Shown: positions 20,071-32,108, counted from the first letter of the stretch. The stretch: DNA of 64,000 nt from Termitidicoccus mucosus (GCF_038725785.1 NZ_CP109796.1:124001-188000); one strand, 5' to 3'. The notes: generated by a model not told the origin, from the sequence alone. Numbers and translations: made by a program.

Positions 20071-20177
20071 AGAGCATTTCCTATTCATTCTGTCGCAAAT
20101 AAACCATGTCCCCGTAGTGCCCGCGGCGCGACGCAAGATCGCGCCCTACATGCGACAGAATAAATAGGAAATGCTCT
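20071..20177. repeat. Palindromic element with 27-bp arms
   Basis: The arms 20071-20097 (agagcatttcctattcattc...) and 20151-20177 match with one mismatch. The interior contains a second GC-rich palindromic stretch (gtagtgcccgcggcgcgacg). It sits between groEL and the convergent exonuclease gene. Confidence 0.8.
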
Positions 20178-20194
20178 ATTATAAATGCTCCAAA

Positions 20195-20869
20195 TCAGAA
20201 CAGCTCGTCCTGGCGCAGCGCGTCGCGTTTCGCGGGGCTGGCGGTGCTCGTTTGCAGCAGCCACGGCACGCTCATCGCGGCAAATTCCTTTCGCCGGCCG
20301 AGCGCCAGCAGCAACAGCGCCGCCGCCAGCGCGTCATACAGGGCCGCATGATACCGCGCCCGCCCCGGCGGACAATGCTCGCGCGCCAGGGCGTCGAGTT
20401 CGTCCTGCAACCCCAGCGCGACCGTCAGGCGCGACAATTTTCCCGAATCAAGCCCCGGGAAAATTTCCGCATGGAGCCGGCCCGTGTCTATCCAGGGGCC
20501 CCAGTCAATCACCGCGCCGGGCGCTCTCCCGTGGCGGGAAAAATCGGGCGACACGCGCGGATAGGGCCAGACGGACTTGAGCAGCGAATTCTCCACATGC
20601 GCGTAATGTGCCGCCAGCGGGCCGGTTTCGCGTAACGCGGCGAAACGCGCGAACTCGTCCGAAAACGGCGCGCAGTGCGCGACCGTTTCCTCGCTCAATC
20701 CGTGCACGACCGAGTCCTCCGCGCGCACGCGCCCTGTCGCGCGGCAAAGCCGGGTGTGGGTTTCGATCACGCGTCCGCCAAGCAGCGTCGCCACGCCGAA
20801 CTCCAGGATCCCGGACGCGATGCTTCCCTCGAAGTCGATGAAGTGAATCGGCGTGTCGGCCCAGTGCAT
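20195..20869 (-). CDS. DnaQ-like 3'-5' exonuclease (DEDDh type)
   Basis: A 224-aa protein with a DEDD exonuclease fold. Motif I is FIDFEGS (Asp12, Glu14), followed by the typical HGLSEETV helix. Motif II lies in LAAHYAHVENSLL, a divergent form of the usual AHNxxFD. Motif III is YHAALYDALAAALLLLAL, with the catalytic His and Asp. It could be a polymerase III epsilon-like proofreader or a repair/RNA exonuclease; the sequence does not decide. ATG at 20869 is chosen because it sits just before the first strand; the longer frame runs into the upstream palindrome. Confidence 0.8.
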   Translation of the reverse strand: MHWADTPIHFIDFEGSIASGILEFGVATLLGGRVIETHTRLCRATGRVRAEDSVVHGLSEETVAHCAPFSDEFARFAALRETGPLAAHYAHVENSLLKSVWPYPRVSPDFSRHGRAPGAVIDWGPWIDTGRLHAEIFPGLDSGKLSRLTVALGLQDELDALAREHCPPGRARYHAALYDALAAALLLLALGRRKEFAAMSVPWLLQTSTASPAKRDALRQDELF

Positions 20870-20915
20870 GGCCGCCAAGCCCAACGCACGGGCGGACGAA
20901 AATCGAATCAATATT

Positions 20916-20998
20916 TTGAACAGAAGGAAACGAAGGCCACGCAGAGAGCCAACAATCAAAAAAGGTCTTCTTGGTTCCCTTTGTTATCTTCTGTTCAA
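20916..20998. repeat. Imperfect inverted repeat
   Basis: The left arm TTGAACAGAAGgaaacgaagg (20916-20936) and right arm cctttgttatCTTCTGTTCAA (20978-20998) share a perfect 11-bp end and an imperfect interior. It lies directly upstream of the exonuclease start. Confidence 0.65.
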
Positions 20999-21070
20999 AA
21001 AAACCGAACCATTAAAATAGCCACAAAAACGCACAAGAAGCACAAAAACAATCACTCCAACCAATAACCA

Positions 21071-21832
21071 TTAACGGCATTCTTTGCCCTCTTTAGTTTT
21101 CTCTGTGCCATAAGAACCAACCGATTTTGCGTCGGCGGCGATTTCAGCCGGAGTGCGGACCGTCGGATGGAAACGGATTTCCCGAATCAGGCCCTTGAAC
21201 CATGAAATTTTGTTTTGCCGCACCCCGATTGAAGTCCGGCCCGGCACGGGGAGCGTGCCGAAATCGACTTTGCCCGCGCCTTGCAGTTCGCCGTCCACGT
21301 AGTGCCTCAGCGTGCTTCCGTCATAAACCGTGGCGGTGTGATGCCAGCGTCCGCCGGGATGGCGTTTGGCAGTGTCGATCAGGGCGAGGCGGTTTTTCTG
21401 GTCCTTCATCAGATAGGAATCGAGGCACCACGCGCCTTCCGCATCCATGCGCAATTCAACCAGCATGCGAGGGCCGCCCCCGTCTTTTTCCATGTGAAGG
21501 AAACGCTGTTCGCGCGGGCCGTCGCCGTCGGGCTTGAAAATGATCTCCACGGTGAATTTTTCCCAGCCCGCGATGGGAGCAGCCGGGAGCATCAATCCGT
21601 CCCCGGTTCCATCGAAGCGCACGGCGCGGCCCGACGGTGTTTCCACGGCGGAAGGGGAGCCGGTCACCTCGACGGGCAGTCCGCCGATCGATTCCAGGCT
21701 GTCGATTTTCCACATCATTGGCGCGGCGTCGTGCCGTGGATCGCCGCCCGCATGCGCCGTGTGTATCAGAAAAAAGAATACAATAAGGGCGGCGGCCGCG
21801 ATTTTCGCGGGATGGGAAAGCGGGCGGTTCAT
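21071..21832 (-). CDS. Secreted LamG-like (concanavalin A-fold) protein
   Basis: A 253-aa protein with a signal peptide (basic start, hydrophobic core AAAALIVFFFLIHT, then AHAGG). The mature part has a LamG/laminin-G-like jelly roll: RAVRFDGTGDGLML, FTVEIIFKPDG, the GRWHHTATVYDGSTLRHYVD strand pair and ISWFKGLIREIRFHPTVRTP near the end. Such domains bind carbohydrates or serve as accessory modules; no catalytic residues are evident. The start at 21832 gives the complete signal peptide; a longer frame starting 37 codons upstream is unlikely. Function is inferred only from the fold. Confidence 0.8.
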   Translation of the reverse strand: MNRPLSHPAKIAAAALIVFFFLIHTAHAGGDPRHDAAPMMWKIDSLESIGGLPVEVTGSPSAVETPSGRAVRFDGTGDGLMLPAAPIAGWEKFTVEIIFKPDGDGPREQRFLHMEKDGGGPRMLVELRMDAEGAWCLDSYLMKDQKNRLALIDTAKRHPGGRWHHTATVYDGSTLRHYVDGELQGAGKVDFGTLPVPGRTSIGVRQNKISWFKGLIREIRFHPTVRTPAEIAADAKSVGSYGTEKTKEGKECR

Positions 21833-21955
21833 GCCCGCAGGATGCAAAAACCGGCGTGCGGCCTGCAATCCGATAAGGACACGAGACGCGCGCAACATGG
21901 GCTGACAGTTGGAATGGGGATGCATTTCCCTATTCAAATCCATCAGCCAATGGCG

Positions 21956-22180
21956 TCAGTATTTGAGCCGCGCGTTTTCGTGCCCGCATTTCGGGCACGG
22001 GCACTCCTCGGGGCTGCCGGCGGCGGCATAGAGATGCTCGCAGCGCACGCAGAGAAAGGTGGATTTGCGCCGTTCGTGATCGAAAAGCGCGTAGTCGCGG
22101 CGATCATAGAATATCCACATCGCGAGAAAGAGGGCCGCGACAAGAAAACAATAGATGACCACGATGGTGACCAAATCCAT
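21956..22180 (-). CDS. Small membrane protein with C-terminal zinc ribbon
   Basis: A 74-aa protein. Residues 3-25 form one membrane segment (VTIVVIYCFLVAALFLAMWI), followed by a charged linker and a treble-clef/zinc-ribbon pair, CVRC at 44-47 and CPKC at 62-65. Good coding character and the paired CxxC motifs support a real gene. No function is known to me; such proteins may link a metal-binding or nucleic-acid-binding module to the membrane. Confidence 0.75.
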   Translation of the reverse strand: MDLVTIVVIYCFLVAALFLAMWIFYDRRDYALFDHERRKSTFLCVRCEHLYAAAGSPEECPCPKCGHENARLKY

Positions 22181-22237
22181 GCCGTGATTCTGGCGGCGGA
22201 GGCGGCGGGCGCAATTTAATATCAGGTCTGTTCTGCG

Positions 22238-22274
22238 GGGAGGGAGGACTCTCCGAGTCCTCCCTCCCTTTTTT
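22238..22274 (+). terminator. T-tailed 14-bp hairpin
   Basis: gggagggaggactc (22238-22251) pairs perfectly with gagtcctccctccc (22255-22268), with a 3-nt loop and six Ts after it. It looks like an intrinsic terminator on the plus strand, but no plus-strand gene lies upstream, so it may be another palindromic repeat or the end of an unrecognised transcript. Confidence 0.55.
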
Positions 22275-22385
22275 GCGAAACATGGCGTCCATTTTCGTTC
22301 GTGATGTACGACACGGAGACTGTCCCTCCAAAAATCAAAACACCAAGGGAAATGGCATGAATGGCATCATACCGATTCCGCAGCA

Positions 22386-22452
22386 GGTAGGGCGAGGCGT
22401 CCCCGCCGAGCCGTTGCTGGCCCACGGCTCGGCGGGGACGCCTCGCCCTACC
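22386..22452. repeat. Perfect 29-bp palindrome, family copy 1
   Basis: The arms 22386-22414 (ggtagggcgaggcgtccccg...) and 22424-22452 are exact inverted repeats with a 9-nt loop. The same arm sequence recurs at 32042-32108. Confidence 0.9.
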
Positions 22453-22517
22453 CAGAAGGATGATTCTAATTGGGAGATGGCAGCACTCCGTTCCCAACAA
22501 ACCTTTTTCGCGGCATG

Positions 22518-22549
22518 AAAAAGCCCCGCGCTTTTCGGGCGCGGGGCTT
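22518..22549 (-). terminator. Rho-independent terminator of ppdK
   Basis: Read on the minus strand, an 11-bp stem aagccccgcgc / gcgcggggctt (22521-22531 and 22539-22549) is followed by a run of five Us (A-run 22518-22522 on the plus strand). It lies about 45 nt after the ppdK stop. Confidence 0.85.
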
Positions 22550-22595
22550 GGAGGGAGTTTTCGGAGCGCCTTGGGCGTCCGGGCGGATGCGCGGG

Positions 22596-25445
<2,850 letters not shown>

Positions 25446-25664
25446 GATAGGAAGAAGTGAGCCGTTTTTGCGCGGCAGGGGATTGCGCCGACACAAAGAG
25501 CTAACGCAATAGGGGTTGTCCCATAAGTGTCAACGGCACAGAGGAGTCTTCGAACTAATAGGCAGCCCGGACGGCGGGTGATGCGCCTGCGTCCATGCGG
25601 TCGGGGAGGGCGATTTCCAGCATCGCGCCCGGCTGTTTTTTTCATCAAGTTTACCACTCCTGCA

Positions 25665-26978
25665 ATGAAATCCGGGCCCGAATTACTTCGCTCCACCATC
25701 GCGTATTCCGCACTCGGCCAACGCGCGGATCCTCCGATCATCGCGCGGCTCATGGCCATGGCGCTGGAGACGCCGGGCCTGCTTTCGCTCGCGGCGGGAT
25801 TCACGGACAACGCCACGCTGCCCGCCGACTTCATCCGCTCGGCGCTGGAGACGCTCGCGGCGCGGGCGGGCGAGCCGGAGCACCTGCAATACGGCACCAA
25901 CCAGGGCCGCGCCGGACTCCGTCGCGCGCTGGCGGAACGCGTCGCCGCGATGGACGCCGCGCTCGCCCCGCCCGGCGAGGCCGCCGCCGTCCCGGATGCG
26001 GCGGCGCTGGAGGCTGCCGCGTTTGTGACCAACGGCTCGCAGCAGGCGCTTTATCTCGCCATGCAGGTGCTCTGCGAGCCGGGCGACATCGTGCTGGTGG
26101 ACCGGCCGAGTTATTTTGTTTATTTGGAAATGCTGCGCGGGCTCGGCGCGCGCGCCCGTTCGCTGCCGCTCGGCGAGGATGGGCGCCTCGACGAGATCGC
26201 GCTGGGGCGGATGCTCGACGCGCTCTCCGCGAGCGGCGAGGCGGCGCGTGTGAAGGCGGTTTATTTCGTGAGTTATTTCTCCAATCCCTCCGGCCGTTCG
26301 CTTGACGAGGACGAGAAAAACACCCTCGCCCATGCGCTTTTGTCGCGCGGCCTGGCGGTGCCGGTGGTGGAGGACGCGGCCTACCGCGAGTTGTATTTCG
26401 ATTCCGAATACAAGGCGCGCGGCGTGCTCTCGCTGCCCGCGTGGGAGGCGTTTCCCAAGCTCTACACCGCGACGCTCACCAAGCCCTTCGCGACCGGCCT
26501 GAAGACCGGCTTCGGCATCTGCTCCGACCGGGAGTGGCTGGAAAAGATGCTGCACGTGAAGGGTCATCACGACTTCGGCTCGGCCAATTTCAACCAGGCG
26601 GTGCTCGAACACGCGCTGGCCGCCGGCGACTACGACCGCCAACTCGCGCGCATCCGGCCGGTCTATGCCCAAAAGATGGGCGTGCTGCACGGCACGCTCG
26701 CGGACGAGGGGCTGGCCTCGCTCGGCTGGAAATGGCGCGCGCCGTCCGGCGGACTTTACCTCTGGCTGGAGGCGCCGCGCGGGCTCGACACCGGGGCCGG
26801 TTCGAAATTCTGCCATGCGTGCATCGGGGCGGGCGTGCTTTACGTGCCGGGCGATTTGTGCTTCGGCGACGACGCGCCGGGAAACTTCATCCGCCTGAGC
26901 TATGGCGTGCTCGGCGAAGGCGACCTCGCCGAGGCCGCGCGGCGCTTCGCCGGCGTGGCGCGGGCGTTTCGTGCGTGA
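25665..26978 (+). CDS. PLP-dependent aminotransferase, class I/II
   Basis: A 437-aa fold-type I aminotransferase of the MocR/2-aminoadipate-type group (aromatic, branched-chain or alpha-aminoadipate transaminases). Landmarks are QYGTNQGRAGLRRALAER, the substrate-loop region NGSQQALYLAMQVL, YFVSYFSNPSGRSL, the cofactor Asp in VVEDAAYRELYF, the PLP-binding Lys expected in TATLTKPFATGLKTGF and the C-terminal Arg in FIRLSYGVL. No N-terminal DNA-binding domain is present, so it is an enzyme and not a MocR regulator. The start at 25665 lies just before the conserved first helix. Substrate is undetermined. Confidence 0.9.
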   Translation: MKSGPELLRSTIAYSALGQRADPPIIARLMAMALETPGLLSLAAGFTDNATLPADFIRSALETLAARAGEPEHLQYGTNQGRAGLRRALAERVAAMDAALAPPGEAAAVPDAAALEAAAFVTNGSQQALYLAMQVLCEPGDIVLVDRPSYFVYLEMLRGLGARARSLPLGEDGRLDEIALGRMLDALSASGEAARVKAVYFVSYFSNPSGRSLDEDEKNTLAHALLSRGLAVPVVEDAAYRELYFDSEYKARGVLSLPAWEAFPKLYTATLTKPFATGLKTGFGICSDREWLEKMLHVKGHHDFGSANFNQAVLEHALAAGDYDRQLARIRPVYAQKMGVLHGTLADEGLASLGWKWRAPSGGLYLWLEAPRGLDTGAGSKFCHACIGAGVLYVPGDLCFGDDAPGNFIRLSYGVLGEGDLAEAARRFAGVARAFRA

Positions 26979-27076
26979 GCATGCATTCACCCGTGCCGCA
27001 AAGACCGGAGTAAAAATAAACTCCCGCGCAAAAAGTTCGTCATCGGCGCGGGCATCGTGAGAATCGCGCGTTTCCC

Positions 27077-27730
27077 ATGCTTCCTCCGCTCAAGTCGCTC
27101 CTTGCCCCGCGCATGCTGCCGTGGTTTTTCCTGCCCGGCGGGGTGCTCTCGCTGCTTATCCAGGCCCAGCCGGACTGGGCGCGGGCGCTGGTGTATCACC
27201 GCGATGCCATCGTCGGCGGCGAATGGTGGCGGCTCTGGACGGGAAACTTCACGCACTTCGGCTGGTGGCACTTCGCCGCCGACACCGGCCTCTACATGCT
27301 CATCGGCTGGGCGCTCGAATACCGCTACCGTTGGTTCATCACCCTGAGCGGACTCGTGCTGATGCCCTTTGCCGTCACGCTCACGGTTTTCTTTTTCGAT
27401 CCCGAAATGACGCGCTACGCCGGCCTGTCCGGCATCAATGTCGGTTTTCTCATCCTGCTCGCGCTGCTCGGCTGGCAGGCGTCGTGGAAAGATTGGTTCT
27501 GGCCCGCGCTGCTCGGCATCCACGTGCTGGAATTGATCCTGGAAATCAACCAGGGGCACTACGGCGGGGCCATGATCGCGTTTGACGAGCCGGGCATCCG
27601 CATCGCCACGCTTGCGCATGTCGGAGGGGGCGCCTTCGGCATCCTCATGTGGATCTCCATCAACCTGCTCAAAACCCAGGCGCTCCGTCCGCATGCCGTC
27701 GCGGCGAACGCGGCGGGAAAAGCTAGGTAG
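27077..27730 (+). CDS. Rhombosortase-like intramembrane serine protease
   Basis: A 217-aa membrane protein of the rhomboid superfamily, most like rhombosortases, which process proteins carrying a GlyGly-CTERM sorting tail. The second-helix region GEWWRLWTGNFTHFGWWHF is typical. The catalytic Ser lies in GLSGINVGF and the His in LAHVGGGAFG. At least five hydrophobic segments are evident. No GlyGly-CTERM substrate is encoded in this window, so the partners are elsewhere. The family is usually narrow in distribution, which makes the assignment informative. Confidence 0.8.
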   Translation: MLPPLKSLLAPRMLPWFFLPGGVLSLLIQAQPDWARALVYHRDAIVGGEWWRLWTGNFTHFGWWHFAADTGLYMLIGWALEYRYRWFITLSGLVLMPFAVTLTVFFFDPEMTRYAGLSGINVGFLILLALLGWQASWKDWFWPALLGIHVLELILEINQGHYGGAMIAFDEPGIRIATLAHVGGGAFGILMWISINLLKTQALRPHAVAANAAGKAR

Positions 27731-27751
27731 GGGCTTCGCTTGCGAAGCCCC
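27730..27751. other. 10-bp hairpin between convergent genes
   Basis: ggggcttcgc (27730-27739) and gcgaagcccc (27742-27751) form a perfect stem with a 2-nt loop between the rhombosortase and trpB genes. There is no T-run on either side. It may act as a weak bidirectional terminator or be a short repeat. Confidence 0.5.
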
Positions 27752-27778
27752 TGCAACTCCGCGCTGCCGCGCCGCGGC

Positions 27779-29005
27779 TCAGTATTCCATGTCGGCGTAG
27801 TGGCCGTATTTTTCCATCACGAAGTCGATGTCCTTGTCGCCGCGTCCGCTCAGGTTCACGAGGATGTCTTGCGACGGGCGCTGCTTCGCGAGCTTGAGGG
27901 CATAGGCGACGGCATGCGCGCTTTCCAGCGCGGGAATGATGCCCTCGAGCCGCGAAAGCTGGAAGAACGCGTGGATCGCCTCCTCGTCCGTTGCGGTGCC
28001 GACGGTCGTGCGCCCGATGCTGTTCAGGTAGGCGTGCTCCGGCCCGACTGACGGATAATCGAGGCCGCTCGCCACCGAATAAACCGCCGACGGCTCGCCC
28101 TTGTCGTCCTTGAGCATGATCGAGTTGAACCCGTGCATCACGCCCTCGCTGCCGTGGCTGAGCGACGCGGCATGGTCGCCGGGCTTGGAGCCGCGCCCGA
28201 GCGGCTCGACGCCGTGCAGCTCGACCGGATCGTCGAGGAAGCCGGAGAAGATGCCCATGGCGTTCGAGCCGCCGCCGACGCACGCGACGACGTTGTCGGG
28301 CAGTTCGCCGGTCATCTCGATGAACTGCTCGCGCGCCTCGATGCCGACCACGCGCTGGAATTCGCGCACCATGAGCGGAAACGGATGCGGGCCGACCACC
28401 GAGCCGATGCAATAGATGCTGTTGACCGGGTCCTTCAGGTAGGCCTGGAACGCGGAATCGACCGCCTCCTTGAGCGTGCGCGCGCCGAACGACACCGGCA
28501 CGACCGTCGCGCCGAGTATCCGCATTCTCACTACATTCGGATGCTCCTTCGCGATGTCCACCTCGCCCATGTGGATCTCGACCGGGATGCCGAAATACGC
28601 GCCGGCGGTGGCGAGCGCCACGCCGTGCTGGCCCGCCCCGGTCTCGGCGATGAGTTTTTTCTTGCCGAGGTATTTCGCGAGCAGCGCCTCGCCCATGCAG
28701 TGGTTGAGCTTGTGCGCGCCGGAGTGGTTCAGGTCCTCGCGCTTCAGGTAAATGCGCGCGCCGTCGATTTTGTTGCTGAGGTTGTTGCAATAATAGACCG
28801 GCGTGGGGCGGCCCTGGAAGTGCTTCCGGATGCTGCGCAATTCGCGGATGAAATCGTGGCTGCGGCAGATGCGCTGGTAGGCGCGGGCGATCTCGTCCAT
28901 CTGTTCCTGGAGCTCCGGCGGGATGAAGGAGCCGCCGAATTTGCCGAAAAAGCCGCGTTCGTCGGGGACTTGGCGATGAAGGGGAAGCGAGGATTTTGTG
29001 TTCAT
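27779..29005 (-). CDS. trpB: Tryptophan synthase beta chain
   Basis: TrpB (408 aa) condenses indole with L-serine to make tryptophan. The PLP-binding Lys99 lies in [14 protein letters not shown]; the phosphate-binding [10 protein letters not shown] and the catalytic Glu region ETGAGQHG are intact. The ending LSGRGDKDI is typical of the major TrpB1 type. The start at 29005 avoids an upstream 45-codon extension that runs through a palindromic repeat. trpA and other trp genes are not adjacent, so the pathway is dispersed. Confidence 0.97.
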   Translation of the reverse strand: MNTKSSLPLHRQVPDERGFFGKFGGSFIPPELQEQMDEIARAYQRICRSHDFIRELRSIRKHFQGRPTPVYYCNNLSNKIDGARIYLKREDLNHSGAHKLNHCMGEALLAKYLGKKKLIAETGAGQHGVALATAGAYFGIPVEIHMGEVDIAKEHPNVVRMRILGATVVPVSFGARTLKEAVDSAFQAYLKDPVNSIYCIGSVVGPHPFPLMVREFQRVVGIEAREQFIEMTGELPDNVVACVGGGSNAMGIFSGFLDDPVELHGVEPLGRGSKPGDHAASLSHGSEGVMHGFNSIMLKDDKGEPSAVYSVASGLDYPSVGPEHAYLNSIGRTTVGTATDEEAIHAFFQLSRLEGIIPALESAHAVAYALKLAKQRPSQDILVNLSGRGDKDIDFVMEKYGHYADMEY

Positions 29006-29046
29006 GGGAAGGGTGTTACTGCTAGGCGGGCCCGCCGCGGACAGCG

Positions 29047-29143
29047 AGCATGAAAAGCGGGGCGGCTTCGCCGCCGGTTTGGGTTCTGACCCAAACTTCC
29101 AACTTAAACTTAAACTGGCGGCGAAGCCGCCTTTCCGCATGCT
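29047..29143. repeat. Compound palindromic element between trpB and kinase
   Basis: Outer AGCATG/CATGCT (29047-29052, 29138-29143) encloses gcggcttcgccgcc / ggcggcgaagccgcc and a central hairpin gtttgggttctgacccaaac. It contains the CCAACTTAAACTTAAACTGG motif also seen at 32109-32162 and 33367-33439. Confidence 0.75.
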
Positions 29144-29152
29144 TCAGTCCCC

Positions 29153-30961
29153 GTGCAATCCCATCCGCCGCAGCCGCCAGCTCCGCACAGCCAAAACAAC
29201 CGCGACCAAGACACCGCGGGCATCGTCCCGCCGCTCGACCCGGAGCTCAACGACGACCTTCGCGCCCTCCGCACGCTGCACCGCCTCGCCACCATCGCGC
29301 GCGATGAAACCGCGCCCCACCGCGACACGCTCAACGCGCTGCTCGTCGAAATCATCTCCGCGCTCGACGCCTCCGCCGGCGCCATCTCGCTGCTCAATCC
29401 CGACTCCGGCCAGCTCGAGATCGAGGCGCACGTAGAGCATCCCGGCGACGCCCACGACATTTCCCTGCGCCTCGGCCAGGGCCTCGCCGGCTGGGTCGCG
29501 CTCCATGCCAGCGCGCGCCTCATCCCCGATGTCGCCGACGAGCCGCGCCACATCCGGATCCGCCCCGCGTCACGCTGCGTCATGGCCGCGCCCATGGAGG
29601 ACAACGGCCAGGTGATCGGCGTGATCAAGATCGACCACGACAAGCCCGCCGCCTTCAGCGAACGCGACCTGCGGCTCCTCGTCCACTACACCCGCGAGGC
29701 CACGGTCTGCGTCACGCGTCTCTGGCAGCTTCGCCAGCTCCGGGAAAAATCCCGCCAGCTCGAAACCCTCATCACCATCGGCCAGACCCTGGTCGCCAAA
29801 CTCGAGGAACAGGAGCTTTTCGACACCGTCACCCGCGACACCCGCGAGATCATTCCCGGGCTCCCCGGTTGCGCGTTCTACCTGCACGATCCCGGGCGCC
29901 GCGCCGTCCGCCTCGTCTCGTTCAATCCGCCCACGCTCGACGCCCCCGCGCGCGACGCCGACCTTCCGCTCAACTCCTGCCTCGTCGCCTCCGCCATTCA
30001 CACGCGCCGACAGGTCGAGTTCACCGACATCCGCGGGCCCGACTTTCTCGACCTCCTCGACCTCCCGCGCAATCCCGCGCCGCGCTCGCTGCTGGCCGAG
30101 CCGCTTGTATTCGAAAACGAAATACTCGGCGTGCTCGCCGTCTTCACCGACCACGTGCACCGCTTCAACAACGACGAGAAGCGCCTGCTCACCGCCATCG
30201 CCAGCCTCGCCGCCGTCGCCCTGCAAAACGCGCGCCTCTACTCCCGCGTTTTCCAGAGCGAGGACCTCCTGCGCAAAAACGAACAGCTCACCACCCTCGG
30301 CCTCCTCGCCGCCGAGATCGCCCACGAGATCCGCAATCCGCTCACCGTCCTTAAACTCCTCCACGGCGCGCTCGGCCTCGACTTTCCCGACGACGACCCG
30401 CGCCGCACCGACCTCCGCGTCATCGGCGAGAAACTCGACCAGCTCGAGGCCATCGTCACCCGCGTGCTGCATTTCGCGAAAGCGCCGGCCAGCCTCCACT
30501 CGCGCTGGCCGCTCGCCGACATCATCGACGACACCATCGTGCTCATCCGCCTGAAGCTCGCCCAGGCCAAGATCCAGCTCCGCTACGAACCGCCGCCGCG
30601 CTCCCTCATCGTCAACGTCCACAAGGGCCAGATCCAGCAGGTCCTCCTCAACGTCCTCCTCAACGCCATGCAGGCCATGCCCGACGGCGGACGCATCACG
30701 CTCGCGCATCACCTCTCGGGGGAGGCGGCCGGCGCGGCGCACCCGCGCATGGCGCACATCGACATCACCGACACCGGCGGCGGCATCCCGGAAAACGTGC
30801 GCGATCACCTCTTTACCTCATTCCTGTCCGGGCGTCCCGACGGCACGGGCCTCGGCCTCTCCATCGCCCGCCGCATCCTCGCCAGCCACCACGGCGACAT
30901 CACGCTCGAAAGCAGCTCCGCCGCCGGCACCACGCTTCGCATCACGCTGCCAGTGGCGTGA
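29153..30961 (+). CDS. Cytoplasmic GAF-domain histidine kinase
   Basis: A 602-aa histidine kinase without membrane segments. Two GAF sensor domains (about residues 55-190 and 205-365) precede the phosphoacceptor domain, with the H-box AEIAHEIRNPLTVLKLL (His391). The ATPase domain has the N-box NVLLNAMQAM, DTGGGIPE and the G-box GTGLGLSIARRI. The start is GTG at 29153, directly after the palindrome; no better ATG is in frame. No response regulator is adjacent, so it is an orphan here. GAF domains could sense small molecules or redox state, but the ligand is unknown. Confidence 0.92.
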   Translation: MQSHPPQPPAPHSQNNRDQDTAGIVPPLDPELNDDLRALRTLHRLATIARDETAPHRDTLNALLVEIISALDASAGAISLLNPDSGQLEIEAHVEHPGDAHDISLRLGQGLAGWVALHASARLIPDVADEPRHIRIRPASRCVMAAPMEDNGQVIGVIKIDHDKPAAFSERDLRLLVHYTREATVCVTRLWQLRQLREKSRQLETLITIGQTLVAKLEEQELFDTVTRDTREIIPGLPGCAFYLHDPGRRAVRLVSFNPPTLDAPARDADLPLNSCLVASAIHTRRQVEFTDIRGPDFLDLLDLPRNPAPRSLLAEPLVFENEILGVLAVFTDHVHRFNNDEKRLLTAIASLAAVALQNARLYSRVFQSEDLLRKNEQLTTLGLLAAEIAHEIRNPLTVLKLLHGALGLDFPDDDPRRTDLRVIGEKLDQLEAIVTRVLHFAKAPASLHSRWPLADIIDDTIVLIRLKLAQAKIQLRYEPPPRSLIVNVHKGQIQQVLLNVLLNAMQAMPDGGRITLAHHLSGEAAGAAHPRMAHIDITDTGGGIPENVRDHLFTSFLSGRPDGTGLGLSIARRILASHHGDITLESSSAAGTTLRITLPVA

Positions 30962-30966
30962 AGAAA

Positions 30967-31072
30967 TTTACGATTTACGAATTACGATTGAAAGCTGCTG
31001 CGCTCGTTTGCACCCGGCGCGGCAGCGCCATCAAATCGTAAATCGTAAATCGTAATTCGTAATTCGTAAATC
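30967..31072. repeat. Palindrome of 8-nt TCGTAAAT-type units
   Basis: The arm 30967-30990 (atttacgatttacgaattac...) is complementary to a longer right arm of repeated AATCGTAA/ATTCGTAA units up to 31072. The left and right arms differ by one or two units. It lies between the kinase stop and the Ppx/GppA start. Confidence 0.85.
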
Positions 31073-31081
31073 GCCCATCCC

Positions 31082-32032
31082 ATGTCCCTCGTCACCATCA
31101 TCGACATCGGCAGCAACTCCATCAAAAATCTCGTCGCCAGCCGCGAGCGTCCCGGCGCGCCGGTCGCCGCGCTCAAGATGCGCACCATCGAGGCCCGCAT
31201 CAGCGCCGGCATCAGCCAGGCCGCGCCCTCGCTCACCGAGGAAGGCATGGCCCGCGGGCTTGAGGCCGTCCAAAACCTCCTCGCCGACTCCGTCGGGCTC
31301 CCGCCGCATCCCGTCGTGCTCGTTGCGACCAGCGCCGTCCGCGACGCCGCCAACGGCGATGAATTCCGCCGCCGCGTCCGCGAGGCCACCGGCCACACCG
31401 TGCGCCTCCTCAGCGGCCAGGAGGAGGCCGCGCTGATCGGACGCGGCCTCCTTTCCGATCCCGTCCTTTCCGGCCTGCGCGACTTTCACGTCTTCGACCT
31501 CGGCGGCGGCAGCCTCGAATGCCTTGCGTTTGCCGGCCGTGAAATCCGCCATGCCGCGAGCCTCCAGCTCGGCTGCGTGCGCCTTACCGAACGCTGCATC
31601 CCCGATCCCGCGGCGCCCATTCTCCGCGACGCGCTCATTCGCGTGGCCGGGATCACCCGCGAGGTTTTTGCCAAAAGCGGTTTTCCCGCCGCGCTTCCCG
31701 ACGGCGCCACCGCCGTCGGCACCGGAGGCACGCTCACCACCGCCCGCGCCATCCTCGGCGCCCTCGAAAACAAGGCGCTGCCCGACACTTCGCCCCGCCT
31801 TCCGGTCGAAAGACTCCGCGCATTGCTGCTCGATCTGGCTTCACAAACCCTCGCGGAGCGCCGCCGCGTTCCCGCGATGCCGCCCGGTCGCGCCGATGTT
31901 TTCCCGGCCGCGTTGATGACCCTTGTCACCATCGCCGAACTGGGCGGCTTCGACATCTATCACCATTCCTTGCGCAACCTCCGCTGGGGACTCGCCGATG
32001 AAAGTTTAATGCCGTTTCCTAACCCTTTATAG
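31082..32032 (+). CDS. Ppx/GppA family phosphatase
   Basis: A 316-aa member of the exopolyphosphatase / guanosine pentaphosphatase family (ASKHA fold). It begins LVTIIDIGSNSIKNLVA (phosphate-1) and has the second phosphate motif FHVFDLGGGSLECLAF plus LLSGQEEAALIGRG, which is near-invariant in the family. It is the short two-lobe form lacking the C-terminal HD-like domain of E. coli Ppx. It acts on polyphosphate or pppGpp; sequence alone does not separate these. It is transcribed in the same direction as the kinase, separated by a palindrome. Confidence 0.92.
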   Translation: MSLVTIIDIGSNSIKNLVASRERPGAPVAALKMRTIEARISAGISQAAPSLTEEGMARGLEAVQNLLADSVGLPPHPVVLVATSAVRDAANGDEFRRRVREATGHTVRLLSGQEEAALIGRGLLSDPVLSGLRDFHVFDLGGGSLECLAFAGREIRHAASLQLGCVRLTERCIPDPAAPILRDALIRVAGITREVFAKSGFPAALPDGATAVGTGGTLTTARAILGALENKALPDTSPRLPVERLRALLLDLASQTLAERRRVPAMPPGRADVFPAALMTLVTIAELGGFDIYHHSLRNLRWGLADESLMPFPNPL

Positions 32033-32041
32033 GCTTAGCGA

Positions 32042-32108
32042 GGTAGGGCGAGGCGTCCCCGCCGAGCCGTTGGTCGCCCGAGGCTCGGCGGGGACGCCTC
32101 GCCCTACC
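32042..32108. repeat. 27-bp palindrome, family copy 2
   Basis: The arms 32042-32068 and 32082-32108 repeat the same sequence as 22386-22452 (ggtagggcgaggcgtccccg...). It lies directly after the Ppx/GppA gene and abuts the next repeat block and the 3' end of meaB. Confidence 0.9.

Larger units (their letters stand above)
22181..22595. other. Repeat-rich gap downstream of ppdK
   Basis: There is no supported gene. It contains a T-tailed hairpin (22238-22274), a 29-bp palindrome (22386-22452) and the ppdK terminator (22518-22549). The rest shows no recognisable signal. Confidence 0.7.
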
